NCBI GenBank assembly: GCA_027483445.1
Contig: JAIXUS010000045.1
Span: 1-64,000 of the forward strand
Length of the DNA: 64,000 bases
Direction of reading: 5' to 3'
DNA from: Bacteroidota bacterium
Lineage (GTDB): Bacteria > Bacteroidota > Bacteroidia > M30B66
This document shows positions 51,992 to 61,185 of this stretch, piece by piece. A program made the position numbers and the translations under genes. The notes beneath the pieces are model-generated. The model did not search any database. It was given only the letters and a program-made list of their open reading frames with translations, and was not told the DNA's origin. Position 1 is the first letter of the stretch. Every line of letters starts with the position of its first letter.

Positions 51992-52651
51992 ATGAGCGTT
52001 CGACTTCTGGCTGCTCTTCAGGGCGACCTCTCCAAGATGATGGAGCAGGAATTGACCTCGGCGCGGGTGGCGGTGACCACCGGCGTTAGAGAGGCGACAC
52101 AAGGGCTCAAGAGTGAGTTGCGCTCGCAAATCGAAGGGTCTGGCCTAGGCTCGCGCCTGGCCAATACATGGCGGGGGGAGGTGTACCCGAAGGGACGCCC
52201 CAGTCTCGGATCGGCAGGGCTTGTTTACAGCCGCGCTCCTGTTGTCGTCGCGGCGCATGACCAAGGCGCGTTGATACGTTCTAAGAACGGGTTCTGGCTC
52301 GCCATCCCGCTCCCTGCGGCAGGCAATGGGCCTCGCGGCAAACGAATGACGCCAGGCCTTTGGGAGCGCATGCGTGGTCAACGACTGCGCTTTGTCTATC
52401 GCTCTGGAAAACCGTCACTGCTGGTGGCGGACAACTTTCGAGCCAAAACAGGCAAACGCGGCGGCTTTGCGGCGGCATCTGCCTCTGCTCAGAAATCAGG
52501 ACGGGGGCTGACCACAGTCCCCATTTTTTTGCTGGTGCCGCAAGCCCAACTCAAGAAGAAATTCGACATCGCCAGTGCCGCTCAACGGTGGCAAGACCGG
52601 CTGATGGTGTTGGTCACGCAGTCGTGGCCAGAAGAACGCTCGGACAAATGA
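51992..52651 (+). CDS. DUF6441 phage protein (gpZ-like position), right prophage
   Basis: The 219-residue protein has LRSQIEGSGLGSRLANTWRG, EVYPKGRPSLGSAGLVYSRA and GPRGKRMTPGLWERMRGQRL, nearly the same as the left copy. It follows the connector by 2 bp. Confidence 0.75.
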   Translation: MSVRLLAALQGDLSKMMEQELTSARVAVTTGVREATQGLKSELRSQIEGSGLGSRLANTWRGEVYPKGRPSLGSAGLVYSRAPVVVAAHDQGALIRSKNGFWLAIPLPAAGNGPRGKRMTPGLWERMRGQRLRFVYRSGKPSLLVADNFRAKTGKRGGFAAASASAQKSGRGLTTVPIFLLVPQAQLKKKFDIASAAQRWQDRLMVLVTQSWPEERSDK

Positions 52652-52652
52652 A

Positions 52653-53099
52653 ATGACGATGAAAGCAAGCCAACGAGAAGCGGCACTGGGGGCCTTGTTC
52701 ACGCTGATGGACGGACTTCCCTTGCAGCCCAATGCCATACGCAGAAATTCATCCTTGCCTGAGCGGCTCAGTGAACACGCGATGGTGTTCCTGCGCGATG
52801 GTGACATGACGCAGGTCGATGTCACCTTGTCGCCTGTGACCTACCTTTGGGAGCACGCTGCAAGCATCGAAATATATGTCGCGCATCCCGAAGCATCTGC
52901 CAGAGACGCGCGCATGGACGAGCTGCTTCAGGCGCTTGGCACCTTGATCTTGGCGGATCCGACTTTGGCTGGACAGATCGACCATGCCGAAGTGATGCCG
53001 CCCAAATTTGAAGACGTCACCCCAGATGGGTCTGTGGGCATCAAGGCCTGCACGCTGGATGTGGTGATGCATTACGCGAGCAGCCATCCCTTGGCCTGA
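52653..53099 (+). CDS. minor tail protein, gpU-like position, right prophage
   Basis: The 148-residue protein (ASQREAALGALFTLMDGLPL; QVDVTLSPVTYLWEHAASIE; GSVGIKACTLDVVMHYASS) is the homologue of 29902-30333. Its place before the tail tube suggests the tail terminator, but the family is not certain. Confidence 0.65.
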   Translation: MTMKASQREAALGALFTLMDGLPLQPNAIRRNSSLPERLSEHAMVFLRDGDMTQVDVTLSPVTYLWEHAASIEIYVAHPEASARDARMDELLQALGTLILADPTLAGQIDHAEVMPPKFEDVTPDGSVGIKACTLDVVMHYASSHPLA

Positions 53100-53134
53100 T
53101 CGCAACACAAACCTTAACCACTTGGAGATTCACC

Positions 53135-54073
53135 ATGGCTCGTGCTTATGGCGCGAACGCCAGCCTATTGGCTGCGTTTGAACCCACCTATGGAACTACA
53201 CCGACTGGAGACTTTGGAAAAATTCCTTTTGTCTCCACCACCTTGGGCTCAGAACAGGGCTTGATTGCCAACGATCTGATTGGCCTGGGGCGAGACCCGA
53301 GTGCGCCCATCCGTGACGTGATCAAGGTCGAGGGTGACATCGTTATTCCCATCGATCTTCGCAATATCGGCATGTGGCTCAAAGCCCTGCTGGGAAGTCC
53401 TGTGAGCCTTGGAGATACCGTGCACACTCACACTTTTGTATCTGGCAACTCAGGGCTGCCGAGCCTCTCACTGGAGACGGGACTGCCGGACATTCCGGCG
53501 TACTTCCTGGCCTCTGGTGTGATGGCCAACTCGCTGCAAGTGAAATTTGCTCGCTCTGGCGCAGCGGACGCCACTTTGGGTTTGATTGCTCAAGGCGAAG
53601 TCAAGCGTACTGCCAGCGCAGACGCCACACCCACGACCTTGCCGATCACTCGCTTCAACCAGTTCCAGGGTTCGATCAAAAAGAATGGCCAAGCCTTGGG
53701 TAACGTGGTCGCAGCGCAGTTGACCTATTCAAACAATCTGGCACGCATTGAAACCATTCGCTCCGACGGAAAGATCGAAGGGGCTGACCCCACGGTGGCC
53801 AGTTTGACGGGCAACTTGGAGGTGCGTTTCGCGGACACGGAATTGATCGATGCCGCGACCAACAACACGCCGCTGGAGCTGACATTCAGCTATGTCATTG
53901 ACGCCACCAAGAGCCTGACCTTCATCGCGCATGAGGTCTACCTACCCAAGCCCAAGCTCTCAATCTCTGGCCCCGGCGGCATCCAGGCCACCTTTGACTG
54001 GCAGGCGGCCAAGAACACCGCAGCCGGGCACATGCTGACCGTGCAACTCGTCAATGACGTGGTTGCGTACTGA
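53135..54073 (+). CDS. phage tail tube protein (gpV-like), right prophage
   Basis: The 312-residue protein begins ARAYGANASLLAAFEPTYGT and contains GLIANDLIGLGRDPSAPIRD and LTFIAHEVYLPKPKLSISGP; the same length as the left copy. GGAG lies upstream of ATG 53135. It is among the best-conserved gene pairs of the two prophages. Confidence 0.88.
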   Translation: MARAYGANASLLAAFEPTYGTTPTGDFGKIPFVSTTLGSEQGLIANDLIGLGRDPSAPIRDVIKVEGDIVIPIDLRNIGMWLKALLGSPVSLGDTVHTHTFVSGNSGLPSLSLETGLPDIPAYFLASGVMANSLQVKFARSGAADATLGLIAQGEVKRTASADATPTTLPITRFNQFQGSIKKNGQALGNVVAAQLTYSNNLARIETIRSDGKIEGADPTVASLTGNLEVRFADTELIDAATNNTPLELTFSYVIDATKSLTFIAHEVYLPKPKLSISGPGGIQATFDWQAAKNTAAGHMLTVQLVNDVVAY

Positions 54074-54088
54074 ATTTAAGAGGCAAAC

Positions 54089-54439
54089 ATGCTCAAACTC
54101 AATCTGAAACGTGAGCCGTATTGGCTCGACCTGGTCCAAGGCGTGCGCATCAAGGTCAAGCCTGCGACCACCGCACTGGTCATGGCGGCGCGCCATGCTG
54201 CAGCCCTCATCGATGGCAAAGACCATGCGGCAGCCGGAGAGCGAACCGCCACCCTGATTACCGAGCTGGCCAAGGCTGCCATCTTGGCTTGGGAGGGCGT
54301 GGGCGACGACAAAGGCAAAGCCGCAGCCGTGACGCCGGACGGCATCGCTGCGCTCATGGAGCTTTGGCCAGTGGCTGATGCCTTTGAGCGTGAATATCTG
54401 GCCGCGCTTTATCTCTTGGATGCCGAAAAAAAAGGTTGA
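54089..54439 (+). CDS. tail assembly chaperone (gpG-like), right prophage
   Basis: The 116-residue protein (LKLNLKREPYWLDLVQGVRI; ATTALVMAARHAAALIDGKD; VADAFEREYLAALYLLDAEK) ends GAA AAA AAA GGT TGA. It has the same length as the left copy and the same A-run before the stop, for a -1 shift into the next frame. Confidence 0.85.
   Translation: MLKLNLKREPYWLDLVQGVRIKVKPATTALVMAARHAAALIDGKDHAAAGERTATLITELAKAAILAWEGVGDDKGKAAAVTPDGIAALMELWPVADAFEREYLAALYLLDAEKKG
54427..54433 (+). promoter_or_regulatory. -1 ribosomal frameshift site A_AAA_AAA
   Basis: The zero-frame phase is gaA AAA AAA GGT TGA. A -1 slip gives AAA AAA AGG TTG AAG, entering the next frame without a stop. It corresponds exactly in place and phase to the site at 28573-28579. 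Confidence 0.78.
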
Positions 54440-54756
54440 AGGCCCGCACTGAGTGGCACCACGGTGGCGGGGCTACGTACTGCGAGGCATGCGAGACGAC
54501 TTGTCCTGAGTGTCCGTACCAAGTGAATTCACCTCAGACCGAAGAGGGCTGGCAGGCCCTCGCGGTACTGGATGTTTGTTCATCCCAAGTGCGAGCAGTT
54601 CAAGGCGCAGTACTGGGCATGGACTTCAATGCGTGGCTGTCTGCCAGCCAGGCACTGGATGCAGACCCCGCTGCCATGACCCATTTTTTTCCTGCCGTAG
54701 AGGCGGGCCTGACGCAAGCATTGAACAAACCATCTCCGGATATTCCACATGGCTGA
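54436..54756 (+). CDS. frameshift extension of the tail assembly chaperone (gpT-like), right prophage
   Basis: The 106-residue frame carries KARTEWHHGGGATYCEACET, TCPECPYQVN and a helical end (WQALAVLDVCSSQVRAVQGA, HFFPAVEAGLTQAL). The CxxCxxxCxxC knuckle is the same as in the left copy. A TTG overlapping the upstream stop (TTGA) is the only close start, so expression as a G-T fusion is more likely than separate initiation. It overlaps the tape-measure start by 8 bp. Confidence 0.75.
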   Translation: MKARTEWHHGGGATYCEACETTCPECPYQVNSPQTEEGWQALAVLDVCSSQVRAVQGAVLGMDFNAWLSASQALDADPAAMTHFFPAVEAGLTQALNKPSPDIPHG

Positions 54757-57379
54757 ACGCAACCTATCGATTCGACTCGCTGTCATTGATGGCGGAAAAG
54801 TCAAAGCCGAACTGGCAGACGTGGGTGAGGCCGGAGAGCGTTCTCTCAAGAAAATCGAGTCTGCATCGCAACCAGCATCGGCTGGTCTGAACCTGTTGTC
54901 CAAAGCGGCCAACGACGCTTTCGTGCGCATGGAGGACGCCACTTCCCGTCTCGGGATGCTGGGCAGCGTACTCGGTCGCCTTGGTCCCGCAGGACTAATC
55001 GTGGGTGCATCTGTTGCTGCGGTCGGTTACGGCATGCATCAACTGGTTGTTCCGGTCGCTGAAGTTGGCGAAGAGCTCAACAAGCTTTCCCAGAAAACCG
55101 CAGTCTCAGTCGAGGCCTTGTCGGCGTTGCTGTATGCCTCAGAGTTGTCGGATGTGAGCGCTGAGAGCCTGACCAAGGCGCTCAAATTCCTCTCGACTGC
55201 CATGTTCGACGCCAAAGTCAAGGGTGGGGAAGGCAGCGCGGCGCTCAAGGCATTCGGAGTCTCGGCGCTGGATGCACAAGGGCAGATTCGTCCGACGGAG
55301 CAGGTGCTGTTGGACCTGGCTGAGAAATTCGCGGCCATGCCTGACAGTGCAGAAAAGGCAGCCCTGGCTGTCAAGCTGTTCGGCAAGAACGGACTGGACA
55401 TGATTCCCATGCTCAACCAAGGGCGCGATGGGCTGACTGAAATGATGGAAGAGGCCAAGCGCCTCGGCCTGGTAATGTCTGCTGATGCAGCACGCGCTGC
55501 AGAGGAGTTCAACGACAACATGAAGCGCTTGCACGCGGTCAACGAAGGCGTTCAGCGCCAAATCGGATCCGCGTTGCTGCCGATCCTGGCTGACCTGACG
55601 GAGCAGATGTTTCTGGCCAAAACCGAGGCCGGAGGATTCACGAGTGAGTTGCAAGCGATCACGCACAACCGTCAGCAAGTCCTGACCTTCCTTGAGGAGG
55701 TCGCAACTGGTCTTGGGTTCATCGCCGAGTCGGCTGTGCTTGCCAAGCGCGTGATCAGCCAACCGTTTGACAGTTTGTCTGTCGTCGCCAAGGACGTCGA
55801 GACTTGGATCAAGACAGATCTTCTTCGATCCATGAAGTCGATGGGTTATGACGAGGGACAAATCAACGCTGAAATAGCCAAACTGCAAGCAGCTCGCGAT
55901 CGATTTGTGGAGGCCGCCAACGATCGATTGATGAATCTCAATGACAACCCTGGGTACGTCAACCGTATCGAAAAGTTCTTTGATGAACAGCGACGCACTG
56001 TTCGAGTCATGGGTCAGAGGTTTGTTCTGGATACTGCCGAGCAAGCCGCGCAGGTCCAGAAAATCTATGACGAATTCCTTCCCAAGATGCCTCGTAAGCG
56101 GCCAAGTGGTTTAGACCTAACAGGGTTTGAGAAGAACAACGAGGGCTTGCAGTTCTTGAAACAACTTGAGCAGCGTGCGACGCGAGTAACTCAAGGTGAA
56201 GGCGCTGAACTCAGAGCGCGAGCTTTGGAGCTGGAACGCAAGGGATATTCGGGGGTGGTCAAGGAGGCCGAAAAGTACATCGACATGATCGAGCGTATAG
56301 AGAAGCAAAAGGAGGCCGACAAAAAGTTCGAGGAGTACGAGAAGGAGCTACAAAAGGCCCATCAAATCACCGAGAACTACATTGGCAACAACCGCCTCAA
56401 GCAGGAAGAGTTGCAGCTCAAGCGTCAGCTTCTGGACGTCGGCGAGATCGAGCGGGCTGCCTTGCAGACTCGCTTCGAGATGGAAAAAGCCGCAGTCATG
56501 GCATTACGCCAGGCCGAGCAAATCAACGATCCCGGGCTCAAAGCCGAGGCCATCGCTGCGATCAACGATGCCTTGGCGCGGCAGTTGCCGATCGTCGAGC
56601 AGCTCGCTCGGGCCAACGTGGAATACCAGCGCAGCTTTGACTATGGAATTCGGAGCTCTCTGCGCACCTACATTGAGGACGCTACCAATGCGGCCAAGCA
56701 GGCTGAACGTGCCGTGACCTCCGCCTTCAAAGGCATGGAGGACGCGATGGTCCAGTTTGTAACGACCGGCAAGGTGGACTTCAACAGCTTGGCCAACTCG
56801 ATCATCGCGGACCTGGTACGCATCCAGATCCAAAAAATGATCACCTTGCCTCTGGCCGGTTGGATGAGTGGACTGAATTTGTTTGGTGGTTCCAGTGGCG
56901 GTAACGGAATTGGTGGGGCATTCCCTGCTGGTGCCACTGACCTGATGTCAGGCGGAACGATGGTGGCTCACACCGGTGGATTGATTGGCAGTGATGTACT
57001 GGCAACTCGATCAGTCGGACTGCATCACTTTGATGGAGCGCAGCGGTTTCATACCGGTGGAGTGGTGGCGGGCGAAGTACCCATCATTGCTCAGCCTGGC
57101 GAGGCGGTATTCACGCCTGGTCAGCTTCGATCGCTGGGAGGCGCACTGGCTAAAAACAATCCGTCACCAGTCAAGGTGCTGGTCAATGTCAACAACCACG
57201 CACCAGGGGTGGATGCCCGAGTTCAGACCAGCCAGCAGCCAGACGGAACCACCCGCCTGGATGTGATGGTTGAGCAGATCGAAGCACGCATGAGTCGATC
57301 TATCAATCAAGGTGTGGGTATAGCGCCCACTCTGGAACGACGTTATGGCCTCAATCCCGCAGTAGGAGCCTTGCGATGA
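54749..57379 (+). CDS. tail tape measure protein (gpH-like), right prophage
   Basis: The 876-residue protein starts AERNLSIRLAVIDGGKVKAE, has a hydrophobic segment near residue 70-95 (LGRLGPAGLIVGASVAAVGY), a long helical centre (KYIDMIERIEKQKEADKKFE) and the end GEVPIIAQPGEAVFTPGQLR, LERRYGLNPAVGAL. Almost the same length as the left copy (873), so the two phages should have tails of about the same length. Confidence 0.92.
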   Translation: MAERNLSIRLAVIDGGKVKAELADVGEAGERSLKKIESASQPASAGLNLLSKAANDAFVRMEDATSRLGMLGSVLGRLGPAGLIVGASVAAVGYGMHQLVVPVAEVGEELNKLSQKTAVSVEALSALLYASELSDVSAESLTKALKFLSTAMFDAKVKGGEGSAALKAFGVSALDAQGQIRPTEQVLLDLAEKFAAMPDSAEKAALAVKLFGKNGLDMIPMLNQGRDGLTEMMEEAKRLGLVMSADAARAAEEFNDNMKRLHAVNEGVQRQIGSALLPILADLTEQMFLAKTEAGGFTSELQAITHNRQQVLTFLEEVATGLGFIAESAVLAKRVISQPFDSLSVVAKDVETWIKTDLLRSMKSMGYDEGQINAEIAKLQAARDRFVEAANDRLMNLNDNPGYVNRIEKFFDEQRRTVRVMGQRFVLDTAEQAAQVQKIYDEFLPKMPRKRPSGLDLTGFEKNNEGLQFLKQLEQRATRVTQGEGAELRARALELERKGYSGVVKEAEKYIDMIERIEKQKEADKKFEEYEKELQKAHQITENYIGNNRLKQEELQLKRQLLDVGEIERAALQTRFEMEKAAVMALRQAEQINDPGLKAEAIAAINDALARQLPIVEQLARANVEYQRSFDYGIRSSLRTYIEDATNAAKQAERAVTSAFKGMEDAMVQFVTTGKVDFNSLANSIIADLVRIQIQKMITLPLAGWMSGLNLFGGSSGGNGIGGAFPAGATDLMSGGTMVAHTGGLIGSDVLATRSVGLHHFDGAQRFHTGGVVAGEVPIIAQPGEAVFTPGQLRSLGGALAKNNPSPVKVLVNVNNHAPGVDARVQTSQQPDGTTRLDVMVEQIEARMSRSINQGVGIAPTLERRYGLNPAVGALR

Positions 57380-57876
57380 GTGATGTGACCTTACCGGCGG
57401 GGATTCCCGTATGGCCGGACACCTTGCCGTTGCCTCGTATTGAGGGATATGGGTTGGCCCCGCAGTCAAACGCCATTCGAACCGACATCGATTCAGGGGC
57501 TGCTCGGATGCGATTGCGATCTACCAGCACGCTCTACCGGGTTCGCTCAGAGTGGCGCTTCTCGCAAGAGGCGTTCGCAGTCTTTGATGCTTGGTGGATG
57601 CATGTGCTCAATCAAGGGGTGCTGTGGTTTGCGATGCCACTCACGGCTGGGTTGGGCGTTCAGGCAGTTCAAGCGCGATTCATTGCGCCATGGGACACCG
57701 AGCTTTTAGCGGGAAACAGGTGGCAGGTGAAAGCGCAACTAGAGGTGCAAGACTTTCCTCGGCTAAGTCCTGATGAGGTTCAGGTGGCCGCAGTACTTGG
57801 ACCAGATGCCATCGCGCTGGGGGATCGCCTACATGCCTGGCTCAATCAAACCATCGTGGCATCGGACTACTGGTAG
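57376..57876 (+). CDS. conserved tail protein downstream of tape measure, right prophage
   Basis: The 166-residue protein (VWPDTLPLPRIEGYGLAPQS; EWRFSQEAFAVFDAWWMHVL; WQVKAQLEVQDFPRLSPDE) is the homologue of 25128-25613 and overlaps the tape measure stop by 4 bp. Role inferred only from position. Confidence 0.6.
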   Translation: MSDVTLPAGIPVWPDTLPLPRIEGYGLAPQSNAIRTDIDSGAARMRLRSTSTLYRVRSEWRFSQEAFAVFDAWWMHVLNQGVLWFAMPLTAGLGVQAVQARFIAPWDTELLAGNRWQVKAQLEVQDFPRLSPDEVQVAAVLGPDAIALGDRLHAWLNQTIVASDYW

Positions 57877-57900
57877 CCATAGACACTAAGGAAATCAAAC

Positions 57901-60609
57901 ATGACCCTCAAGACCCGGCTCGATCAAGCTGTGGGAACGATCGAGGGGGATGCAGGCTTACTCCATCAGATCGTCCACGGGGATGATCAGACAACCGTCA
58001 CCACGCAAGGTGGTCAGGTCAAAAGTGTGGCCAACGTCATTCATGGAGTGCAGACCCAGCTTGATGCTTCCCGACAAGATCTGACCAATCAGGTTGCCAC
58101 TGCAACTCAGCAAGCCACCAGCGCCGCGCAATCGGCCAGCAATGCCGCAAGCTCTGCGACGACAGCCAGCACCAAAGCAACGGCAGCCACTGACTCCGCG
58201 ACCAGTGCTGCCAGCTCCGCTACTGCGGCGGCCACGTCGGCGGCGACTGCCAGCACCAAGGCCAGTGATGCCAGTAGCAGCAAGACGGCAGCAGCAGCGT
58301 CTGCCACCAATGCTGCGACGAGTGCCGCTAATGCGGCTGGTTCTGCGACTGCTGCTTCGACCTCAGCGAGCACTGCCTCTCAAAAGGCAACCGATGCAGC
58401 TGTAAGTGCCAGCTCCGCATCTGCCTCGGCACTCACGGCCACCAATAAAGCAGCGGACGCGCAAACTGCGTTGACTGCTGCGCAGGCGCAAGCCACCTTG
58501 GCATCCGATTGGGCGCAAAAGACCACGACCACAGTCGATGGTGCCGGTTATTCGGCTAAGTACTGGGCGGGTCAGGCGGCAAATTCTGCAGCCGTGGTCA
58601 CCACCAATACGGTGATTCCGGCGGAGGTGTTCACTGGTGATGGCGTCAAGACAGACTTCACTCTTTCACACCCAGTGGCGTACCCCGGCGCGTTGATGGT
58701 GACAGTGGCTGGTGTGCCTCAGGCCCCCATCGATGCCTATTCAGTCCCGACCACAACGACTCTGCGCTTTGTCTCGGCACCGACCAACGGCGTGGCGATC
58801 AGTGTTCGATATTTGGACAAAGAGTCACAGTCTGGCGCAGCAGCTGCTCAAGAATGGGCCACCAAGACAAGTGGTGTTGTATCGGGGTCGACCGAATATT
58901 CGGCTAAATACCATGCGCAGGCTGCTGCCGCGAGTGCCACGTCTGCTGCAGGTTCTGCATCAGCCGCATCGGGGAGCGCGACTGCGGCGGCGGGCTCGGC
59001 AACTACCGCCACGACCAAAGCTGCAGATGCTGCAACTTCGGCAACCAACGCTGCATCCTCGGCAACAACAGCCAGTACCAAAGCGACAGATGCAAGCGCA
59101 TCGGCCACCAGTGCGGCAACCAGTGCAAGCGGGGCATCTACTTCGGCCACTACGGCGTCCAGTAAAGCCACGGATGCAGGCAACAGCGCATCAGCGGCAG
59201 CAGGCTCAGCAACAAGTGCGGCCAGCAGTGCCACTGTGGCTCAGGACTGGGCAATCAAGACGTCGGCACCGGTCAGTGGCAGCGACTACTCTGCGAAATA
59301 CTACGCACAGTCGATTTCTGCCTCAGCAGCTACCGCCTCTCAAAAGGCGACAGACGCTGCAACGAGTGCAACAGCGGCGGCATCTTCGGCCACTGCGGCA
59401 TCAAGCAAGGCTTCTGATGCAGCGACGTCGGCCACCAATGCTGCATCGTCGGCGAGTACGGCATCTGCCCAAGCAGTCGCGGCGGCAAGTTCAGCTACCA
59501 GCGCGGCATCGTCTGCCATGGCAGCGGCAGGTTCTGCAACAACGGCCAGTACCAAGGCTTCGGATGCAGGCAATAGTGCCAGCGCTGCAGCCACCTCGTC
59601 CAGCAATGCCAGCACTAGCGCTGCCAACGCGTCGAGTTCAGCCAGTGCTGCGTCTGTATCGGCGGCAACCGCCAGCACAAAAGCGGCAGAGGCTTCGACC
59701 AGTGCGTCGGCAGCAGCTAATTCGGCCACTGCTGCTTCTGGCAGTGCCGCCAGCGCAGCAAGTTCTCTGACTGCGTCTCAGACGCAAGCAACCTTGGCTG
59801 CTGACTGGGCGCAAAAGACGACTGGAACGGTTGACGGAAGCGGCTTCTCGGCCAAGTACTGGGCAGGACAAGCAGCAGGATCTGCAGCAGCAGTGACTGC
59901 CAATACGGTCATTCCAGCTGATGTGTTCACGGGCGATGGCGTCAAAACTGATTTCACGATCAGCCGACCTGTCGGATACCCGGGCGCACTCATGGTGACG
60001 GTGGCTGGGGTGCCACAAGCCCCCCTGGATGCGTACATCACACCGGCGACCACGACATTGCGTTTCACCTCAGCTCCGGCCAACGGGGTGGTGATCAGCG
60101 TGCGATACCTGGACAAGGAGGCGCAGTCTGGCGCAGCCGCAGCCGAAGAGTGGGCAAACAAGACGTCAGGCCCTGTTTCTGGATCGACCGAGTATTCAGC
60201 CAAGTACTACGCGCAGTCCATTGCTGCCAATGCTGCCATCGCAAGTCAGCAAGCAACCAGCGCGGCGAACTCGGCAACGGCTTCGGCGGGTAGTGCCACT
60301 GCATCAGCGAACTCTGCGACGGCTTCAGCCGCCTCGGCTACCCAGGCCCAGAGCTACATGAGCCAGGCGCAGGGATATGCCGCTGCGGCGGGCGGATCCA
60401 ACGTCGCTCCGCAGGTCTTTACAGGCAACGGTTCGGCTACGGATTTCAGTCTGAGCACAGCAGCATCCAGCGTCCATAAATTGATCGTGACGGTCAATTA
60501 CGTGGTCCAGGACTCGCTCGATGCCTACGTCCTGGTCAATTCCGGGGCGACTTTGCGATTCACATCGGCACCAACCGCCAGCGCGCGGATTGTGGTGCGT
60601 TACATCTAA
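57901..60609 (+). CDS. long Ala/Ser/Thr-rich tail fibre
   Basis: The 902-residue protein begins TLKTRLDQAVGTIEGDAGLL, HQIVHGDDQTTVTTQGG, the docking domain shared with 24475-25113. Long runs of Ala/Ser/Thr repeats of the ATSAASSA type (residues ~55-195, ~345-440, ~470-625) look like an extended helical, trimeric shaft. Two globular modules of ~150 residues (about 198-345 and 628-780), exactly 432 residues apart in their central parts, contain FTGDGVKTDFT, VTVAGVPQAP and RYLDKE. A third related module closes the protein. GC-rich repeats produce many antisense frames of no meaning. Confidence 0.85.
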   Translation: MTLKTRLDQAVGTIEGDAGLLHQIVHGDDQTTVTTQGGQVKSVANVIHGVQTQLDASRQDLTNQVATATQQATSAAQSASNAASSATTASTKATAATDSATSAASSATAAATSAATASTKASDASSSKTAAAASATNAATSAANAAGSATAASTSASTASQKATDAAVSASSASASALTATNKAADAQTALTAAQAQATLASDWAQKTTTTVDGAGYSAKYWAGQAANSAAVVTTNTVIPAEVFTGDGVKTDFTLSHPVAYPGALMVTVAGVPQAPIDAYSVPTTTTLRFVSAPTNGVAISVRYLDKESQSGAAAAQEWATKTSGVVSGSTEYSAKYHAQAAAASATSAAGSASAASGSATAAAGSATTATTKAADAATSATNAASSATTASTKATDASASATSAATSASGASTSATTASSKATDAGNSASAAAGSATSAASSATVAQDWAIKTSAPVSGSDYSAKYYAQSISASAATASQKATDAATSATAAASSATAASSKASDAATSATNAASSASTASAQAVAAASSATSAASSAMAAAGSATTASTKASDAGNSASAAATSSSNASTSAANASSSASAASVSAATASTKAAEASTSASAAANSATAASGSAASAASSLTASQTQATLAADWAQKTTGTVDGSGFSAKYWAGQAAGSAAAVTANTVIPADVFTGDGVKTDFTISRPVGYPGALMVTVAGVPQAPLDAYITPATTTLRFTSAPANGVVISVRYLDKEAQSGAAAAEEWANKTSGPVSGSTEYSAKYYAQSIAANAAIASQQATSAANSATASAGSATASANSATASAASATQAQSYMSQAQGYAAAAGGSNVAPQVFTGNGSATDFSLSTAASSVHKLIVTVNYVVQDSLDAYVLVNSGATLRFTSAPTASARIVVRYI

Positions 60610-60621
60610 CTAGGAGAAATC

Positions 60622-61176
60622 ATGGCGATTACGCGCATCCCCAAAGCGGGGTTGGATGATGCTCTGCAAACTGAGCTGAACGGCAAGTTGGACAAGGCTG
60701 GTGGAACCATGACAGGTTCCATCACGATGACCAACGGAGCCCTTTTCAAGAGCAGTGTGACAGGCGACGATGCTCGCAACACGGGCTACAAGATGGGCGA
60801 TGGTCAGGACATCGGTGAGATGAACCGTTCGAGCCAGTATTACGACGACCGTGCAAGCAATTGCAACGGCTATCTGCCTAACGGCAACTGTGCCGGTAAT
60901 GGCAACTGGAACCCGCCAAATGGCAACTGGTGGACTTGGGGCGTCAGTGGTGTTCCTACCGGCAATTGCGCCAACTGGGGAAGCTATGACGGAGCAGGCG
61001 GTACGAGCCAGGTTTTCAATGCGGTGTCTGTAGGGTTCAACTACGACGGGTACTACGAGGCGGCCAATGAAATTGGCGGATCGGAATACCACCGCTGGTA
61101 TCGGAACTGCAATTGCGGTGCATTCAATTGCCGAACCAACTGCAATTGCAACTGCGCTTGCTGTGGCTGCTGCTGA
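60622..61176 (+). CDS. small fibre-like protein with Asn-Cys-rich C-terminus
   Basis: The 184-residue protein starts with a typical fibre segment (LNGKLDKAGGTMTGSITMTN). A Gly/Asn/Trp-rich middle follows (GNCAGNGNWNPPNGNWWTWG), and the end is extraordinarily Cys-rich. It has 13 Cys in total, 10 in the last 23 residues, and 9 Cys are preceded by Asn (for example RNCNCG, TNCNCNCACC). The N-terminus indicates a tail-fibre tip or accessory protein. The C-terminus suits metal binding, dense disulfide bonding, or enzymatic modification. The next genes include three oxygenase-like proteins. No named family recognised. Confidence 0.7.
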   Translation: MAITRIPKAGLDDALQTELNGKLDKAGGTMTGSITMTNGALFKSSVTGDDARNTGYKMGDGQDIGEMNRSSQYYDDRASNCNGYLPNGNCAGNGNWNPPNGNWWTWGVSGVPTGNCANWGSYDGAGGTSQVFNAVSVGFNYDGYYEAANEIGGSEYHRWYRNCNCGAFNCRTNCNCNCACCGCC

Positions 61177-61185
61177 GGAGGTGAG

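Noticed and set aside
58080-60380. Long antisense frames and repeat-like DNA in the fibre gene that could suggest a CRISPR array or second coding strand
   Set aside because: The repetition comes from Ala/Ser/Thr codons of the fibre; there are no equal direct repeats with unique spacers, and the antisense frames are Ala/Val-rich mirror images without start signals.
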